Assembly: GCA_002390285.1 (NCBI GenBank)
Contig: DGPB01000002.1
Coordinates: forward strand, 62,001-126,000
Reading direction: 5' to 3'
Source of the DNA: Cellvibrionales bacterium UBA4451
Lineage (GTDB): Bacteria; Pseudomonadota; Gammaproteobacteria; Pseudomonadales; Porticoccaceae
Length of the DNA stretch: 64,000 nucleotides
Shown piece after piece: positions 56,058 to 64,000 of the stretch (within the stretch, counting starts at the first letter, position 1; each line of letters starts with the position of its first letter). A program made the translations under genes and the position numbers. The notes below the pieces were generated by a model. That model had not been told where the DNA came from, made no database searches, and worked only from the letters and a program-made list of their open reading frames with translations.

Positions 56058-56366
56058 TCACAGGCAGTTTTTGGGTTTAGGCAGCCCGGCTATCTTTGCT
56101 GTCACCCGTGCGGGGCTAGGTGGGAACAGCTGCATTAGGTAAATACTACGAGCCTTACTGATATCGAGGTGTGTAGCGATAGTCTTGATTAGCGGACGCA
56201 TGGAGGGAGAAAAGCCGTAGTCATCATAAAACTGACGGGCGACCTGGATAATTTCCCAGTGAGCATCCGTCAGTCCTATATTTTCTTCCTCAGCTAACTG
56301 CCTGGCCCTAGATTCAGACCAGGCCTCGAGATTCCCAAGAAAGTTCTTTGGTAATGTTTCTGTCAC
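56058..56366 (-). CDS. tusE: TusE/DsrC-family sulfur relay protein
   Basis: 102-residue sulfur-transfer protein. The conserved LTDAHWEIIQVARQFYDDYGFSPSMRPLIK region and the C-terminal arm GLPKPKNCL, with the reactive Cys101 as second-last residue, are intact. In E. coli TusE passes persulfide sulfur from TusBCD to MnmA for 2-thiouridine in tRNA. tusBCD are not in this window. It follows yccA by six bases, the same order as in E. coli. Confidence 0.95.
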   Translation of the reverse strand: MTETLPKNFLGNLEAWSESRARQLAEEENIGLTDAHWEIIQVARQFYDDYGFSPSMRPLIKTIATHLDISKARSIYLMQLFPPSPARVTAKIAGLPKPKNCL

Positions 56367-56372
56367 AAGACG

Positions 56373-57023
56373 TTAGTCGTTACTTAGACCAAGTAGGTGT
56401 AACAAACTAGAGAAGATGTTATAGAGCATCACATAGAGGGTTACTGTGGCTGAAATATAGTTGCGCTCACCACCATGAATAATGGAGCTGGTTTGCCACA
56501 TAATAATACCGGAGGAAAGCAGGAGGAACAGGCAGGAAATTGCCAGTGACATACCTTGTATTTGGAGGAAGATATTCGCTATTGCTGCTATGAAAGCCAC
56601 TATAATGCCGGTCATCAAAAAGCCGCTCATAAAGGACAACTCTTTGCGAGTGACCAGTACATAACCGGAACAGGCGAAGAATATTAGTGCGGTCCCACCT
56701 AGCGCCGTCAAAATAGTTTCTGAACCAGAAGTGGCTAAGTAAAAGCTAATAATTGGGCCGAGAGTGAATCCCATCCAACCCGTGAGAGCAAATACCCAAA
56801 ATAGTCCTGCAGTACTATTTTTATTCTTCTCGACCATCCAAAGGCAGCCGATGTAAGGCAGTAGCATCCATAGCCCCATGTAAGGCGCGTTGATAGCCAT
56901 AGCAACCCAGCTCATGGCCGCGCTGAAGGCAAGGGTCATGGACAGCAATATGTAAGTATTGCGCAGTACTTTGGTTACCGCTGGATCCAGTGCGGTGGAG
57001 ACAATCGCTTTATCGTAGGCCAT
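56373..57023 (-). CDS. yccA: YccA-like Bax inhibitor-1 family membrane protein
   Basis: 216 residues, seven membrane helices, BI-1 family. The C-terminal segment SSGIIMWQTSSIIHGGERNYISATVTLYVMLYNIF has the family Asp/Glu-related and helical motif, and the N-terminus holds LRNTYILLSMTLAFSAAMSW. E. coli YccA modulates the FtsH protease. It ends six bases before tusE and probably shares its mRNA. Confidence 0.93.
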   Translation of the reverse strand: MAYDKAIVSTALDPAVTKVLRNTYILLSMTLAFSAAMSWVAMAINAPYMGLWMLLPYIGCLWMVEKNKNSTAGLFWVFALTGWMGFTLGPIISFYLATSGSETILTALGGTALIFFACSGYVLVTRKELSFMSGFLMTGIIVAFIAAIANIFLQIQGMSLAISCLFLLLSSGIIMWQTSSIIHGGERNYISATVTLYVMLYNIFSSLLHLLGLSND

Positions 57024-57199
57024 ACCTTGGTTTTCCTATTTGATTTAACCGTAACGTTGGACACATCTTACAAGGTGGAAGTTTCAAAGCAATAAACAAG
57101 TAATGGTAATACGTATAAACAGGGCAAATTAGTTGAGTTTTTAGTGATTTCAGCGGGATTGAGCCAGAAGATGAGGTGTTAGGCCGTGTCAGAGAAGGG

Positions 57200-58369
57200 C
57201 TATTTTTCCTCGAAGAAATCGAGTATGGCCTCCTTTTGGGCCATGCCGTCCTGATAACCAAGTTCTAGCAACTTGCGACAAAATCCTCTGGAGAACATGA
57301 CATAACTCGCAGCACTGACACCGCCGCCCTGCGCGGTGGCACCCGTTAACTTTAAAAATATTTTGATACTTTTAGGTAGCTCATTAAGGTAGTCACAAGC
57401 AAGTTTGTCGATGGGTTGTGAAGGCAAAATGGCCAAAAACTCTACCGGCTTAAGATCCCCCACACCTTTTTTTGCTCTTTCATCGGCAGACATCTGCTCG
57501 GAGAGCCGGTTGATACTCTTAAGGGTTTCGAGGTCGCTCTCGATACTATCGATAAAGGCGCTGTTAAACATATGACCAATAATTTGGGCGATAGATGGGG
57601 AATGTTTGATCAGGGGCAGATTTGCTTTGTGAGCGAGGTTGTCACTGACACCGATAACAAACACTTTATCTGCTCCCAAGCGTAAAGCAGGGCTAATAGG
57701 CTTCAATTGTCTTACCGCACCATCTCCGAAAAACCTATCACCGATTTGCACAGCCGGGAACATGGTGGGGATAGCGGAAGAGGCCATTAGGTGATCGATG
57801 GTGAGTTCTACGGGTACACCAATTCGTCTGACTCGATCCCATGGTTTGTGTGATTCATTCCCCTGAAAAAAGGTGACTGACTTGCCTGTACTGTAGCTGA
57901 CGGCTGTAATGCTTACGGCTTCCAACTCACCACTTGCGATAGCCTCATTTACATGGCGAAAACGGATGTAGTTATCCAATAATTGGCGTAATGGAGAGTT
58001 ATCTAAGAGTGCTTTGGGTTTACCAAGGGCATAGCCGCTGTGAAAGAACGAAAAAAACATGTTGATACTGTTTTTAAGAACACCAAAAAAATCAGTTCGA
58101 TAGACTTTTTTGGCATCCAGCTGTCGCCAGGTAGCCTCCAGCTTTTTTATTCGAAGACGGAAGGGGCCAGACCGACCGGCGATAGCGAGGGCATTGATGG
58201 CGCCAGCGGAGGTACCACAAATAATGGGGAATGGATTGTTGGTTTCTTTGGGTAGCACCTCGGCGACAGCCTTGAGTACGCCCACTTGATATGCGGCTCG
58301 TGCTCCGCCTCCAGACAGGACTAACCCGATTTTTATCTTGTTGTTTTTTTTACGCATAGGTAAAGCCAA
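57200..58369 (-). CDS. Patatin-like phospholipase
   Basis: 389 residues with the patatin fold. The oxyanion-hole motif GLVLSGGGARAAYQVGVLKA (about 15-34), the nucleophile Ser in CGTSAGAINALAIAG (GxSxG) and the catalytic Asp in FFGDGAVRQLKP are all present, so it should be an active lipid hydrolase. No signal peptide; the hydrophobic start at IKIGLVL is part of the fold. Substrate unknown. The Met at residue 5 is an equally possible start. Confidence 0.93.
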   Translation of the reverse strand: MALPMRKKNNKIKIGLVLSGGGARAAYQVGVLKAVAEVLPKETNNPFPIICGTSAGAINALAIAGRSGPFRLRIKKLEATWRQLDAKKVYRTDFFGVLKNSINMFFSFFHSGYALGKPKALLDNSPLRQLLDNYIRFRHVNEAIASGELEAVSITAVSYSTGKSVTFFQGNESHKPWDRVRRIGVPVELTIDHLMASSAIPTMFPAVQIGDRFFGDGAVRQLKPISPALRLGADKVFVIGVSDNLAHKANLPLIKHSPSIAQIIGHMFNSAFIDSIESDLETLKSINRLSEQMSADERAKKGVGDLKPVEFLAILPSQPIDKLACDYLNELPKSIKIFLKLTGATAQGGGVSAASYVMFSRGFCRKLLELGYQDGMAQKEAILDFFEEK

Positions 58370-58552
58370 ACAGCGGTTACAGCAAAATTATGTCTATTTT
58401 GGGGTACAAAGTCTGAATCGCCAACCCTGAAAGTTGTGAAACAAGAAGTAATTGCAAGATTGTTAAGCGTTGTGCCATGAGTCATCGGTGTGGGGGTATA
58501 CTATCACCAGTGTGAATATTTAGTGGTTCGTTTGGAGACAAGGACGTCTCAT

Positions 58553-60805
58553 ATGTTTGCCGTATACAGCTTTTCTCTAGGTATCTTTTCAGTTGGACTT
58601 TGGCCCGCTCTTCCCGGATTTATTGAGTCCTCGGGGATTCTTGTCGCCTGTCTTTTTCTGTATTTGTTTCGTTTCAAAATAACTTTTTGGTTAATGTTGG
58701 GCATTCTCTACGGCGCTTGCTGGGGACAGTATGTTATGTCCCACCAGTTGCCAGATGAAATGAGCCCCTCCGATGTTCTAGTGATTGGTGAGGTGGTTGG
58801 GCTTCCGGTAGTTGATGGTCATCGGGTTAGGTTCAACTTTCAGCCTAGAAATGACGGGGCGCCCTTTAAACTTCACAGGTTACGTCTTAGTTGGTATCAC
58901 CACCATGTGACGCTGTTACCAGGACAAATTTGGCAGTTGCGGGTTAGGCTTCGGCGTCCCAGAGGGACGGTCAACCCGCGAGGGTTTGACTACCAGGCGT
59001 GGTTGATACGCCAGGGTATTTCAGCCACAGGTTATGTGAGAGAGACCGAAGAAAATCACCTGATCTCCCGTCGCCTTTCTCTGAATAGTCTGCGATACCA
59101 GATGCGACAGTCGATTCAATCATTGCCACTCAGTGATGATGTGAGTGCGCTCGTTCTGGCCTTGACTCTTGGGGATCGGTCATCGATATCACCGGATTTG
59201 TGGGACAAGTTGGCACTATCCGGTGTCATTCATTTAGTAGTGATATCTGGATTGCATATCGGCCTTGTGGCAATGCTGAGTTATAGCGTAGGCGCAGTAT
59301 TGGCCAGGCTGATGAGCTTGCTGGGGCGGCCCGTTACCGCTCGTTATTGGGGCAGCGCGTTATCCTTAATCGTCGCAGTTCTATATAGCGCCTTGGCGGG
59401 TTTTAGCTTGCCTACACAGCGTGCACTCATCATGGTTGTGGTCGCTATTATTATCTTGCTACTCAATCGTCAGGTTAACCGTGGTTTGGGCTTTGGTGTT
59501 GCATTGGCAGGCGTGGCATTACTTGATCCCCTTGCCGTTTACAGTGCTGGATTTTGGCTGTCATTTGGCGCTGTTGCCGGTTTGTTATGGTTAGTGCCTA
59601 AAACGCTGAATAGATCGTATGGGTGGAAATTCTTTAAAATTCAGTGGTTGGTTTTTGCTGTATTGCTGCTGCCTTTGATGGTCTGTTACTTACCCGTCGC
59701 CTGGTTATCACCTCTAGTGAATGCGCTGGCCATTCCCTGGATCAGTTTTCTTGTGGTACCTCTCTGTTTATTGGCATCAGTTGCGTTTCCCGTGAGTACC
59801 ACTATTTCAAGTTGGTTATGGGGTGTTGCTGGTTGGCAATTGGATCTTTTTATCATGATGATAGAAGCGGTACCTTCGCTTGATGTTCTCCCGCGATATT
59901 CACCATGGCCACTAACGAGTGCTGTATTTTGTACACTGGTTTTGGTAATGGTTCTGTTTTTATTACCGCGAGGTATACCGGGACGGTATCTCTGCTTGCC
60001 ATTGGTTTTGGGCCTCATGTTTTTGCCTTCCGGACAGCCACACCCTTTGGTTGTCTCTGTGCTCGATGTGGGACAGGGACTGTCTGTTGTAGTCCAAACC
60101 CGTCGCCACACGTTGGTTTACGATACGGGAAGCAGTATTGATAAAGGATTTAGTATAGGGAGTGCCGTCATAGTGCCTTTTTTACGAAGGCAGGGGACTA
60201 CGGCGTTGGACATGTTAGTTGTCAGCCATAGTGACAATGATCATGCGGGCGGTGCAGGTGGGTTACTAAGACATTTCTCACCCGCACAACTGCGTATGGG
60301 TGAGTTTCTTGAGTTGAGTGATGTCAACGCTGAGTTTTGCCAGAGTGGTGAAACATGGGTGTGGGATGAGGTGACATTCCGTTTTCTACACCCCGGAGAA
60401 CGACCTGAAAGTAGTAACAACAACCGATCATGTGTATTGCAAATACAATACGCGGGTCAATCAATTCTTTTACCCGGTGATATTGAAGCCGCTGTAGAGC
60501 ATCGCTTATTGAAAAATCCTGAACTGGCTATGCCTGTGACGTTACTTGTGGCGCCTCATCACGGTAGTAAAACATCCTCATCTACTGATTTTGTAACAGA
60601 GTTGAATCCTACTCATGTGGTTTTTTCAGCCGGTTATCGCCACCATTTTGGCCATCCAGTATTATCTGTGGCCGAGCGCTACCAGCGGCAGGGTTCAACA
60701 TTATGGAATACTGCTGAATCCGGTGCCTTGGCGTTTGTTTGGCATGACTCAGGGGAGGTGATGGTAACCGCTGCCCGTGACGAAGGCAGACGTTATTGGT
60801 ATTGA
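58553..60805 (+). CDS. comEC: ComEC/Rec2 DNA-uptake channel
   Basis: 750 residues from the ATG at 58553 (MFAVYSFSLGIFSVG); the frame is open upstream to 58490. Order: N-terminal helices and an OB-like domain (about 60-180); the competence membrane core with LTLGDRSSISPDLWDKLALSGVIHLVVISGLHIG; and a C-terminal metallo-beta-lactamase domain with SVLDVGQGLSVVVQT, VVSHSDNDHAGG and LVAPHHGSKTSSST. It moves single-stranded DNA across the inner membrane in natural competence. It is followed by exbB, exbD and msbA, the usual gammaproteobacterial order. Confidence 0.95.
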   Translation: MFAVYSFSLGIFSVGLWPALPGFIESSGILVACLFLYLFRFKITFWLMLGILYGACWGQYVMSHQLPDEMSPSDVLVIGEVVGLPVVDGHRVRFNFQPRNDGAPFKLHRLRLSWYHHHVTLLPGQIWQLRVRLRRPRGTVNPRGFDYQAWLIRQGISATGYVRETEENHLISRRLSLNSLRYQMRQSIQSLPLSDDVSALVLALTLGDRSSISPDLWDKLALSGVIHLVVISGLHIGLVAMLSYSVGAVLARLMSLLGRPVTARYWGSALSLIVAVLYSALAGFSLPTQRALIMVVVAIIILLLNRQVNRGLGFGVALAGVALLDPLAVYSAGFWLSFGAVAGLLWLVPKTLNRSYGWKFFKIQWLVFAVLLLPLMVCYLPVAWLSPLVNALAIPWISFLVVPLCLLASVAFPVSTTISSWLWGVAGWQLDLFIMMIEAVPSLDVLPRYSPWPLTSAVFCTLVLVMVLFLLPRGIPGRYLCLPLVLGLMFLPSGQPHPLVVSVLDVGQGLSVVVQTRRHTLVYDTGSSIDKGFSIGSAVIVPFLRRQGTTALDMLVVSHSDNDHAGGAGGLLRHFSPAQLRMGEFLELSDVNAEFCQSGETWVWDEVTFRFLHPGERPESSNNNRSCVLQIQYAGQSILLPGDIEAAVEHRLLKNPELAMPVTLLVAPHHGSKTSSSTDFVTELNPTHVVFSAGYRHHFGHPVLSVAERYQRQGSTLWNTAESGALAFVWHDSGEVMVTAARDEGRRYWY

Positions 60806-60871
60806 TCAATATAGCCACAACTAATAGAGCTGTTTTTCCAGGAGCGGGTTCTATATGGGTTAGTTCAGGGA

Positions 60872-60900
60872 GAAGTTAAATATGCCATATTTTTTACAAT
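60872..60900 (+). promoter_or_regulatory. Palindrome in a possible exbB promoter
   Basis: AAATATG and CATATTT (60878-60892) form a seven-base inverted repeat around one base. A -10-like TACAAT lies at 60895-60900 and a weak -35-like sequence at 60872-60877, so the repeat would sit in the promoter spacer. An operator is possible. Confidence 0.35.
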
Positions 60901-61016
60901 ACTTGGTTTTATGAACGGTCTTTCGTAAACGTCTATCAAGGTTTAAATATCGGGGTTAAAGGTATTTGGCCACCGCTGAATGTGGTACAGTTTTGACCGT
61001 TTTAAGCAAGCCGGGG

Positions 61017-61688
61017 ATGGCCGTGTACGAACTCGTTATTGCTGGTGGCTGGTTGATGCTGCCAATCATTCTTTCATCTATTGTCGTGATTGCCATTGCC
61101 TTTGAGCGGTATTGGACTCTGCGCCCGTCAAAAGTTGTTCCTCCCACACTATTGGGCCAGGTCTGGCATTGGCTCAAGCAGGATCAATTGACCAAGGAAA
61201 ATATTCATCAACTTCGCGGCTCATCTTGTCTGGGCACAATTCTGGCTGCAGGTATTAGTAATTCTGGTCATGGTCGTGAAGTGATGAAGGACAGCATTGA
61301 AGAAGCCGCTAGTCAGGTTGTGCATGAACTGGAAAAACATTTGGCTCCGTTGGGTACCATTGCTGCTATTGCTCCGTTACTAGGTCTGCTGGGTACGGTG
61401 ATCGGTATGATCAAGGTGTTTACCTCCATCATGATTGAGGGAACTGGCAATGCAGGCGTATTGGCTGGTGGTATCTCTGAAGCACTGATTACCACTGCTG
61501 CTGGTTTAACGGTGGCAATCCCAGCACTCATCATTCACCGTTTCTTTGAGCGACGAGTGGATACCTTAGTGGTGGAAATGGAAGATCAGGCGATAAAACT
61601 TGTGGATGCCTTGCACGGTGATCGTGTCTTTCGTTCAGATGAGGTTCGCAGGGAAGAGGTACGCCCAAAAGAGGTTAACACTGCGTGA
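61017..61688 (+). CDS. exbB: MotA/TolQ/ExbB-type proton channel
   Basis: 223-residue inner-membrane protein with three helices: one at the N-terminus (GGWLMLPIILSSIVVIAIAFERYWTL region) and two near the end (LGTVIGMIKVFT and ISEALITTAAGLTVAIPALIIHRFFERRVD). It pairs with the downstream ExbD to couple proton flow to an energy transducer; no TonB is nearby. GTG at 61023, with GGGGA upstream, is an equally good start. It overlaps exbD by four bases (GTGA). Confidence 0.92.
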   Translation: MAVYELVIAGGWLMLPIILSSIVVIAIAFERYWTLRPSKVVPPTLLGQVWHWLKQDQLTKENIHQLRGSSCLGTILAAGISNSGHGREVMKDSIEEAASQVVHELEKHLAPLGTIAAIAPLLGLLGTVIGMIKVFTSIMIEGTGNAGVLAGGISEALITTAAGLTVAIPALIIHRFFERRVDTLVVEMEDQAIKLVDALHGDRVFRSDEVRREEVRPKEVNTA

Positions 61689-62107
61689 AGTTTCGACGTC
61701 AGAACAGAGTCGATAATAACGTAAACCTGACACCACTGATCGATGTGGTGTTTTTGTTATTGATTTTCTTTATGGTGTCCACCACCTTTACCAAAGAGTC
61801 TCATCTTGTACTTGAGCTTCCCGAAGCAGACGGTGAAGTGGTCGAGACACCAATTGATGGCATCGAGATATTGATTGGCAAGAACGGTGACTACACCATC
61901 AATGGTAAGCAACTAATAAATCGACAACTCAAAACGTTGATGAAAGCACTGGACGATATATCTCTAGGTAATAGTGAATTACCTCTGACGATTACTGCCG
62001 ATGCAAATACTACACACCAAGCAGTGGTTACAGCCATGGATGCGGCAGGTAAAATGGGCTTTGTCCATCTTAAAATAACAACAAAACAGCCTGACGAGGA
62101 GTCATAG
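61685..62107 (+). CDS. exbD: Biopolymer transport protein ExbD/TolR
   Basis: 140 residues: a short cytosolic N-terminus, a single membrane helix with the conserved Asp in LTPLIDVVFLLLIFFMVSTTF (about 18-38), and a periplasmic domain. The Asp and Thr of this segment carry protons in the family. Starts with GTG overlapping exbB, and ends overlapping msbA by one base (TAGTG). Works with ExbB; the partner energised here is not known. Confidence 0.93.
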   Translation: MKFRRQNRVDNNVNLTPLIDVVFLLLIFFMVSTTFTKESHLVLELPEADGEVVETPIDGIEILIGKNGDYTINGKQLINRQLKTLMKALDDISLGNSELPLTITADANTTHQAVVTAMDAAGKMGFVHLKITTKQPDEES

Positions 62108-63981
62108 TGGCAAAGTTTGTACCCGAATCCGATCATCCGGAAATGTCCGGGCTAGCGGTTTATTTAAGGCTATTATCCTACCTCAAGCGCTACTGGGGTA
62201 TTTTTCTACTCAGTGTTCTTGGCTTAATGCTGTTTTCCGCAATGGAAATCGCTTTCATTGATTTGTTTGGTTATACCGTTAACGTCATTAATAGCTTATC
62301 TGCTGATGAAGCGACAACTTCAGCGCAAGCTCTCAATGTCGACACAGGTTTCACCGCTAAACTAGCCGGGAAACTAGGTGGCGAAAATGCAGTTTCAGAA
62401 AGTCGGTGGATTATTCCACTGCTTATGTTTGGTATTGCGGTGGTTCGAGGGTTAGGTTTCTTTTTGGGTGGTTATGGCATGGCCTATGTCGCTCAAGTCA
62501 TGGTTTTTAATCTTCGTACCGAAATATTCAATAAATATACGCGGCTGCCGTCTAGTTATTTCGATAGCAGTATGTCTGGCCACCTAATTACTCGAGTGAC
62601 ATTTCATGTTTCCCAAGTGACCAGCGCAGCGACAAGTTCGCTAAAGTTAATTATTCGAGAGGGTGCACTGGTTATCGGGTTAATCAGCTATTTGTTTTAC
62701 ATTAACTGGAGGCTGGCATCTATTTTCGTGATTGTGTTACCGGTCATAGCTTTTATTGTCACCGTCGTTAGCAGACGTTTTCGATTGTTAAGCCAGCGTA
62801 TCCAGTCCTCCGTCGGAGATGTGACCCATGTTGCTCAGGAGGTGGTGGGCGGGTACCGTGAGATGCATCTTTTTGGTGGTGTGGAGTATGAACAGCAGCG
62901 CATGCTGGATGTGAGTAAATACAATCGTCGCCAGCATATGAAAATGGCCGTTGCCGAGGGTATAAGCACACCGATTATTCAGATGTTGGTAGCCATGTCG
63001 TTGTCATTATTAATGTGGCTAGCTTTGGACCCAGCAGTGCTGGCCAATATGAGTGGTGGCGAATTCGTTAAATTTTTGGGTTCCGCAGCCTTATTGGCCA
63101 AGCCCATACGTCAGTTGTCTGAAGTCAATAGGAGTATCCAACGGGGTGTCGCGGCTGCCAGTACCTTATTTGCTACATTAGATGAGCTTGACGAGCCTGA
63201 TAATGGCACTGTTGAGCGGAGCGAAGTGGCGGGTTTATTTGAGTTCAAAGATGTGAGTTTTGCATACTCGGCAGAAGCGGGTAATGTCATTAATGGCATA
63301 AATCTTAAAGTGACACCTGGAGAAACTATTGCGCTGGTTGGGCAGTCTGGTAGTGGGAAAACGACCCTAGTCAATTTGATTCCTCGTTTTTACAGTCACA
63401 GTGAAGGAGAAATACTTCTTGATGGCACGGATGTTAATGATTACAAGCTAGCCAACCTGCGCAGCCATATCGCCCTAGTGTCACAAAAAGTGACCTTGTT
63501 CAACGATACGGTCTATAACAATATCGCTTATGGTGCTCTTGCGAAGTATTCACCAGAAGAGGTTCGTGCCGCGGCCAAGGCAGCCCATGCTTTGGAGTTT
63601 ATTGATAAGTTACCGCAGGGCTTTGACACCCCTATCGGTGATGAGGGTGTGATGTTGTCCGGTGGGCAGCGACAGCGACTGGCCATTGCCCGCGCGCTAT
63701 TAAAAAATGCCCCGATATTAATCCTTGATGAAGCAACCTCTGCACTGGATACGGAATCAGAGCACTATATCCAAGAAGCGTTAGAAAACATTGTTCAAGG
63801 ACGTACCACCTTTGTGATAGCACACCGCCTGAGCACCATCGAAAATGCCGACCGTATATTGGTGATGGATGAAGGACAAATTGTTGAGCAGGGGACTCAT
63901 CAACAACTGTTGGCCAAAAGTGGACGCTATGCTCAGCTCCATCGTAAACAGTTCCTGGATGAGCCAGATCAACCGTGTTAA
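62107..63981 (+). CDS. msbA: Lipid A export ATP-binding/permease MsbA
   Basis: 624-residue ABC half-transporter that flips lipid A-core across the inner membrane. Six helices in the first 340 residues, then the nucleotide-binding domain: Walker A VGQSGSGKTTLVNLIPRFY (about 417-425 for the loop), Q-loop LVSQKVTLFND, signature LSGGQRQRLAIARALL, Walker B ILILDEATSALD and the H-loop FVIAHRLSTIENADRI. The TM-domain insert rich in Ala and Gly (about 60-100) is longer than in E. coli MsbA (582 residues). Starts with GTG at the end of exbD. Complete before the window ends. Confidence 0.96.
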   Translation: MAKFVPESDHPEMSGLAVYLRLLSYLKRYWGIFLLSVLGLMLFSAMEIAFIDLFGYTVNVINSLSADEATTSAQALNVDTGFTAKLAGKLGGENAVSESRWIIPLLMFGIAVVRGLGFFLGGYGMAYVAQVMVFNLRTEIFNKYTRLPSSYFDSSMSGHLITRVTFHVSQVTSAATSSLKLIIREGALVIGLISYLFYINWRLASIFVIVLPVIAFIVTVVSRRFRLLSQRIQSSVGDVTHVAQEVVGGYREMHLFGGVEYEQQRMLDVSKYNRRQHMKMAVAEGISTPIIQMLVAMSLSLLMWLALDPAVLANMSGGEFVKFLGSAALLAKPIRQLSEVNRSIQRGVAAASTLFATLDELDEPDNGTVERSEVAGLFEFKDVSFAYSAEAGNVINGINLKVTPGETIALVGQSGSGKTTLVNLIPRFYSHSEGEILLDGTDVNDYKLANLRSHIALVSQKVTLFNDTVYNNIAYGALAKYSPEEVRAAAKAAHALEFIDKLPQGFDTPIGDEGVMLSGGQRQRLAIARALLKNAPILILDEATSALDTESEHYIQEALENIVQGRTTFVIAHRLSTIENADRILVMDEGQIVEQGTHQQLLAKSGRYAQLHRKQFLDEPDQPC

Positions 63982-64000
63982 AACGCGTTTATTTCTCATG

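Overview
The window is a stretch of core chromosome from a Na+-using, respiring gammaproteobacterium, probably marine and related to the Cellvibrionales/Pseudomonadales. Evidence for this: a complete Na+-NQR operon with its own flavin transferase and NqrM factor, an NhaB Na+/H+ antiporter, a TusE/YccA pair, a comEC-exbB-exbD-msbA block, moderate base composition, and gene order that (from memory) matches Pseudomonas aeruginosa in two blocks: nagZ / methylthioinosine phosphorylase / csiV / mfd / gap / nqr, and mltD / gloB / methyltransferase / rnhA / dnaQ / nhaB / nudC / cysI / metH / nfuA. I see no tRNA, rRNA, insertion sequence, prophage, CRISPR array or defence island.

Layout. 1-3500: a cut small acidic protein gene, then an operon nagZ - mscS-type channel - methylthioinosine phosphorylase (cell-wall recycling, osmotic protection, purine/methionine salvage). 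3600-7900: csiV and mfd on the minus strand. 7945-10315: a lipoprotein and a long-form GAPDH. 10400-17780: the Na+-pumping NADH:quinone reductase operon nqrABCDEF-apbE-nqrM; a hairpin plus T-run sits in its leader and a second, very regular terminator sits inside the first codons of apbE. 17860-22540: mltD, gloB, a methyltransferase, rnhA, dnaQ. 22570-28200: nhaB, nudC, a small membrane protein, sohB and a Kef-type antiporter. 28330-30560: sulfite reductase with its DUF934 partner. 30660-35000: two small membrane proteins and metH. 35100-37660: nfuA (with an IscR-like operator on its promoter), a TetR regulator and DAHP synthase. 37700-46050: a two-subunit AddAB-like helicase/nuclease, rmuC and a DUF2489 protein. 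46100-50560: mostly small or poorly known genes, trmA, and a decayed yjbQ gene. 50590-55540: a five-subunit caa3-like cytochrome c oxidase operon with two subunit III genes and a possible extra small gene in front. 55680-64000: phhB, tusE, yccA, a patatin-like lipase, comEC, exbB, exbD and msbA.

Working together: Nqr makes the sodium gradient, NhaB and possibly the Kef-type protein exchange cations against protons, and the oxidase drains electrons from cytochrome c. cysI, metH, nfuA and tusE form a loose sulfur / Fe-S theme. Mfd, AddAB, RmuC, DnaQ and RNase H cover DNA repair and replication fidelity.

No wholly new multi-gene system is evident. The novelty lies mainly in regulation and small genes: the two hairpins bracketing nqr, a paired CTAGG-N4-CCTAG motif before the oxidase operon and the phnA-like gene, several short translationally coupled ORFs, and the multi-lesion yjbQ pseudogene. 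Start codons were re-chosen where conserved N-termini or Shine-Dalgarno sites argued for it. All family assignments are from reading the sequence; no database search was run.
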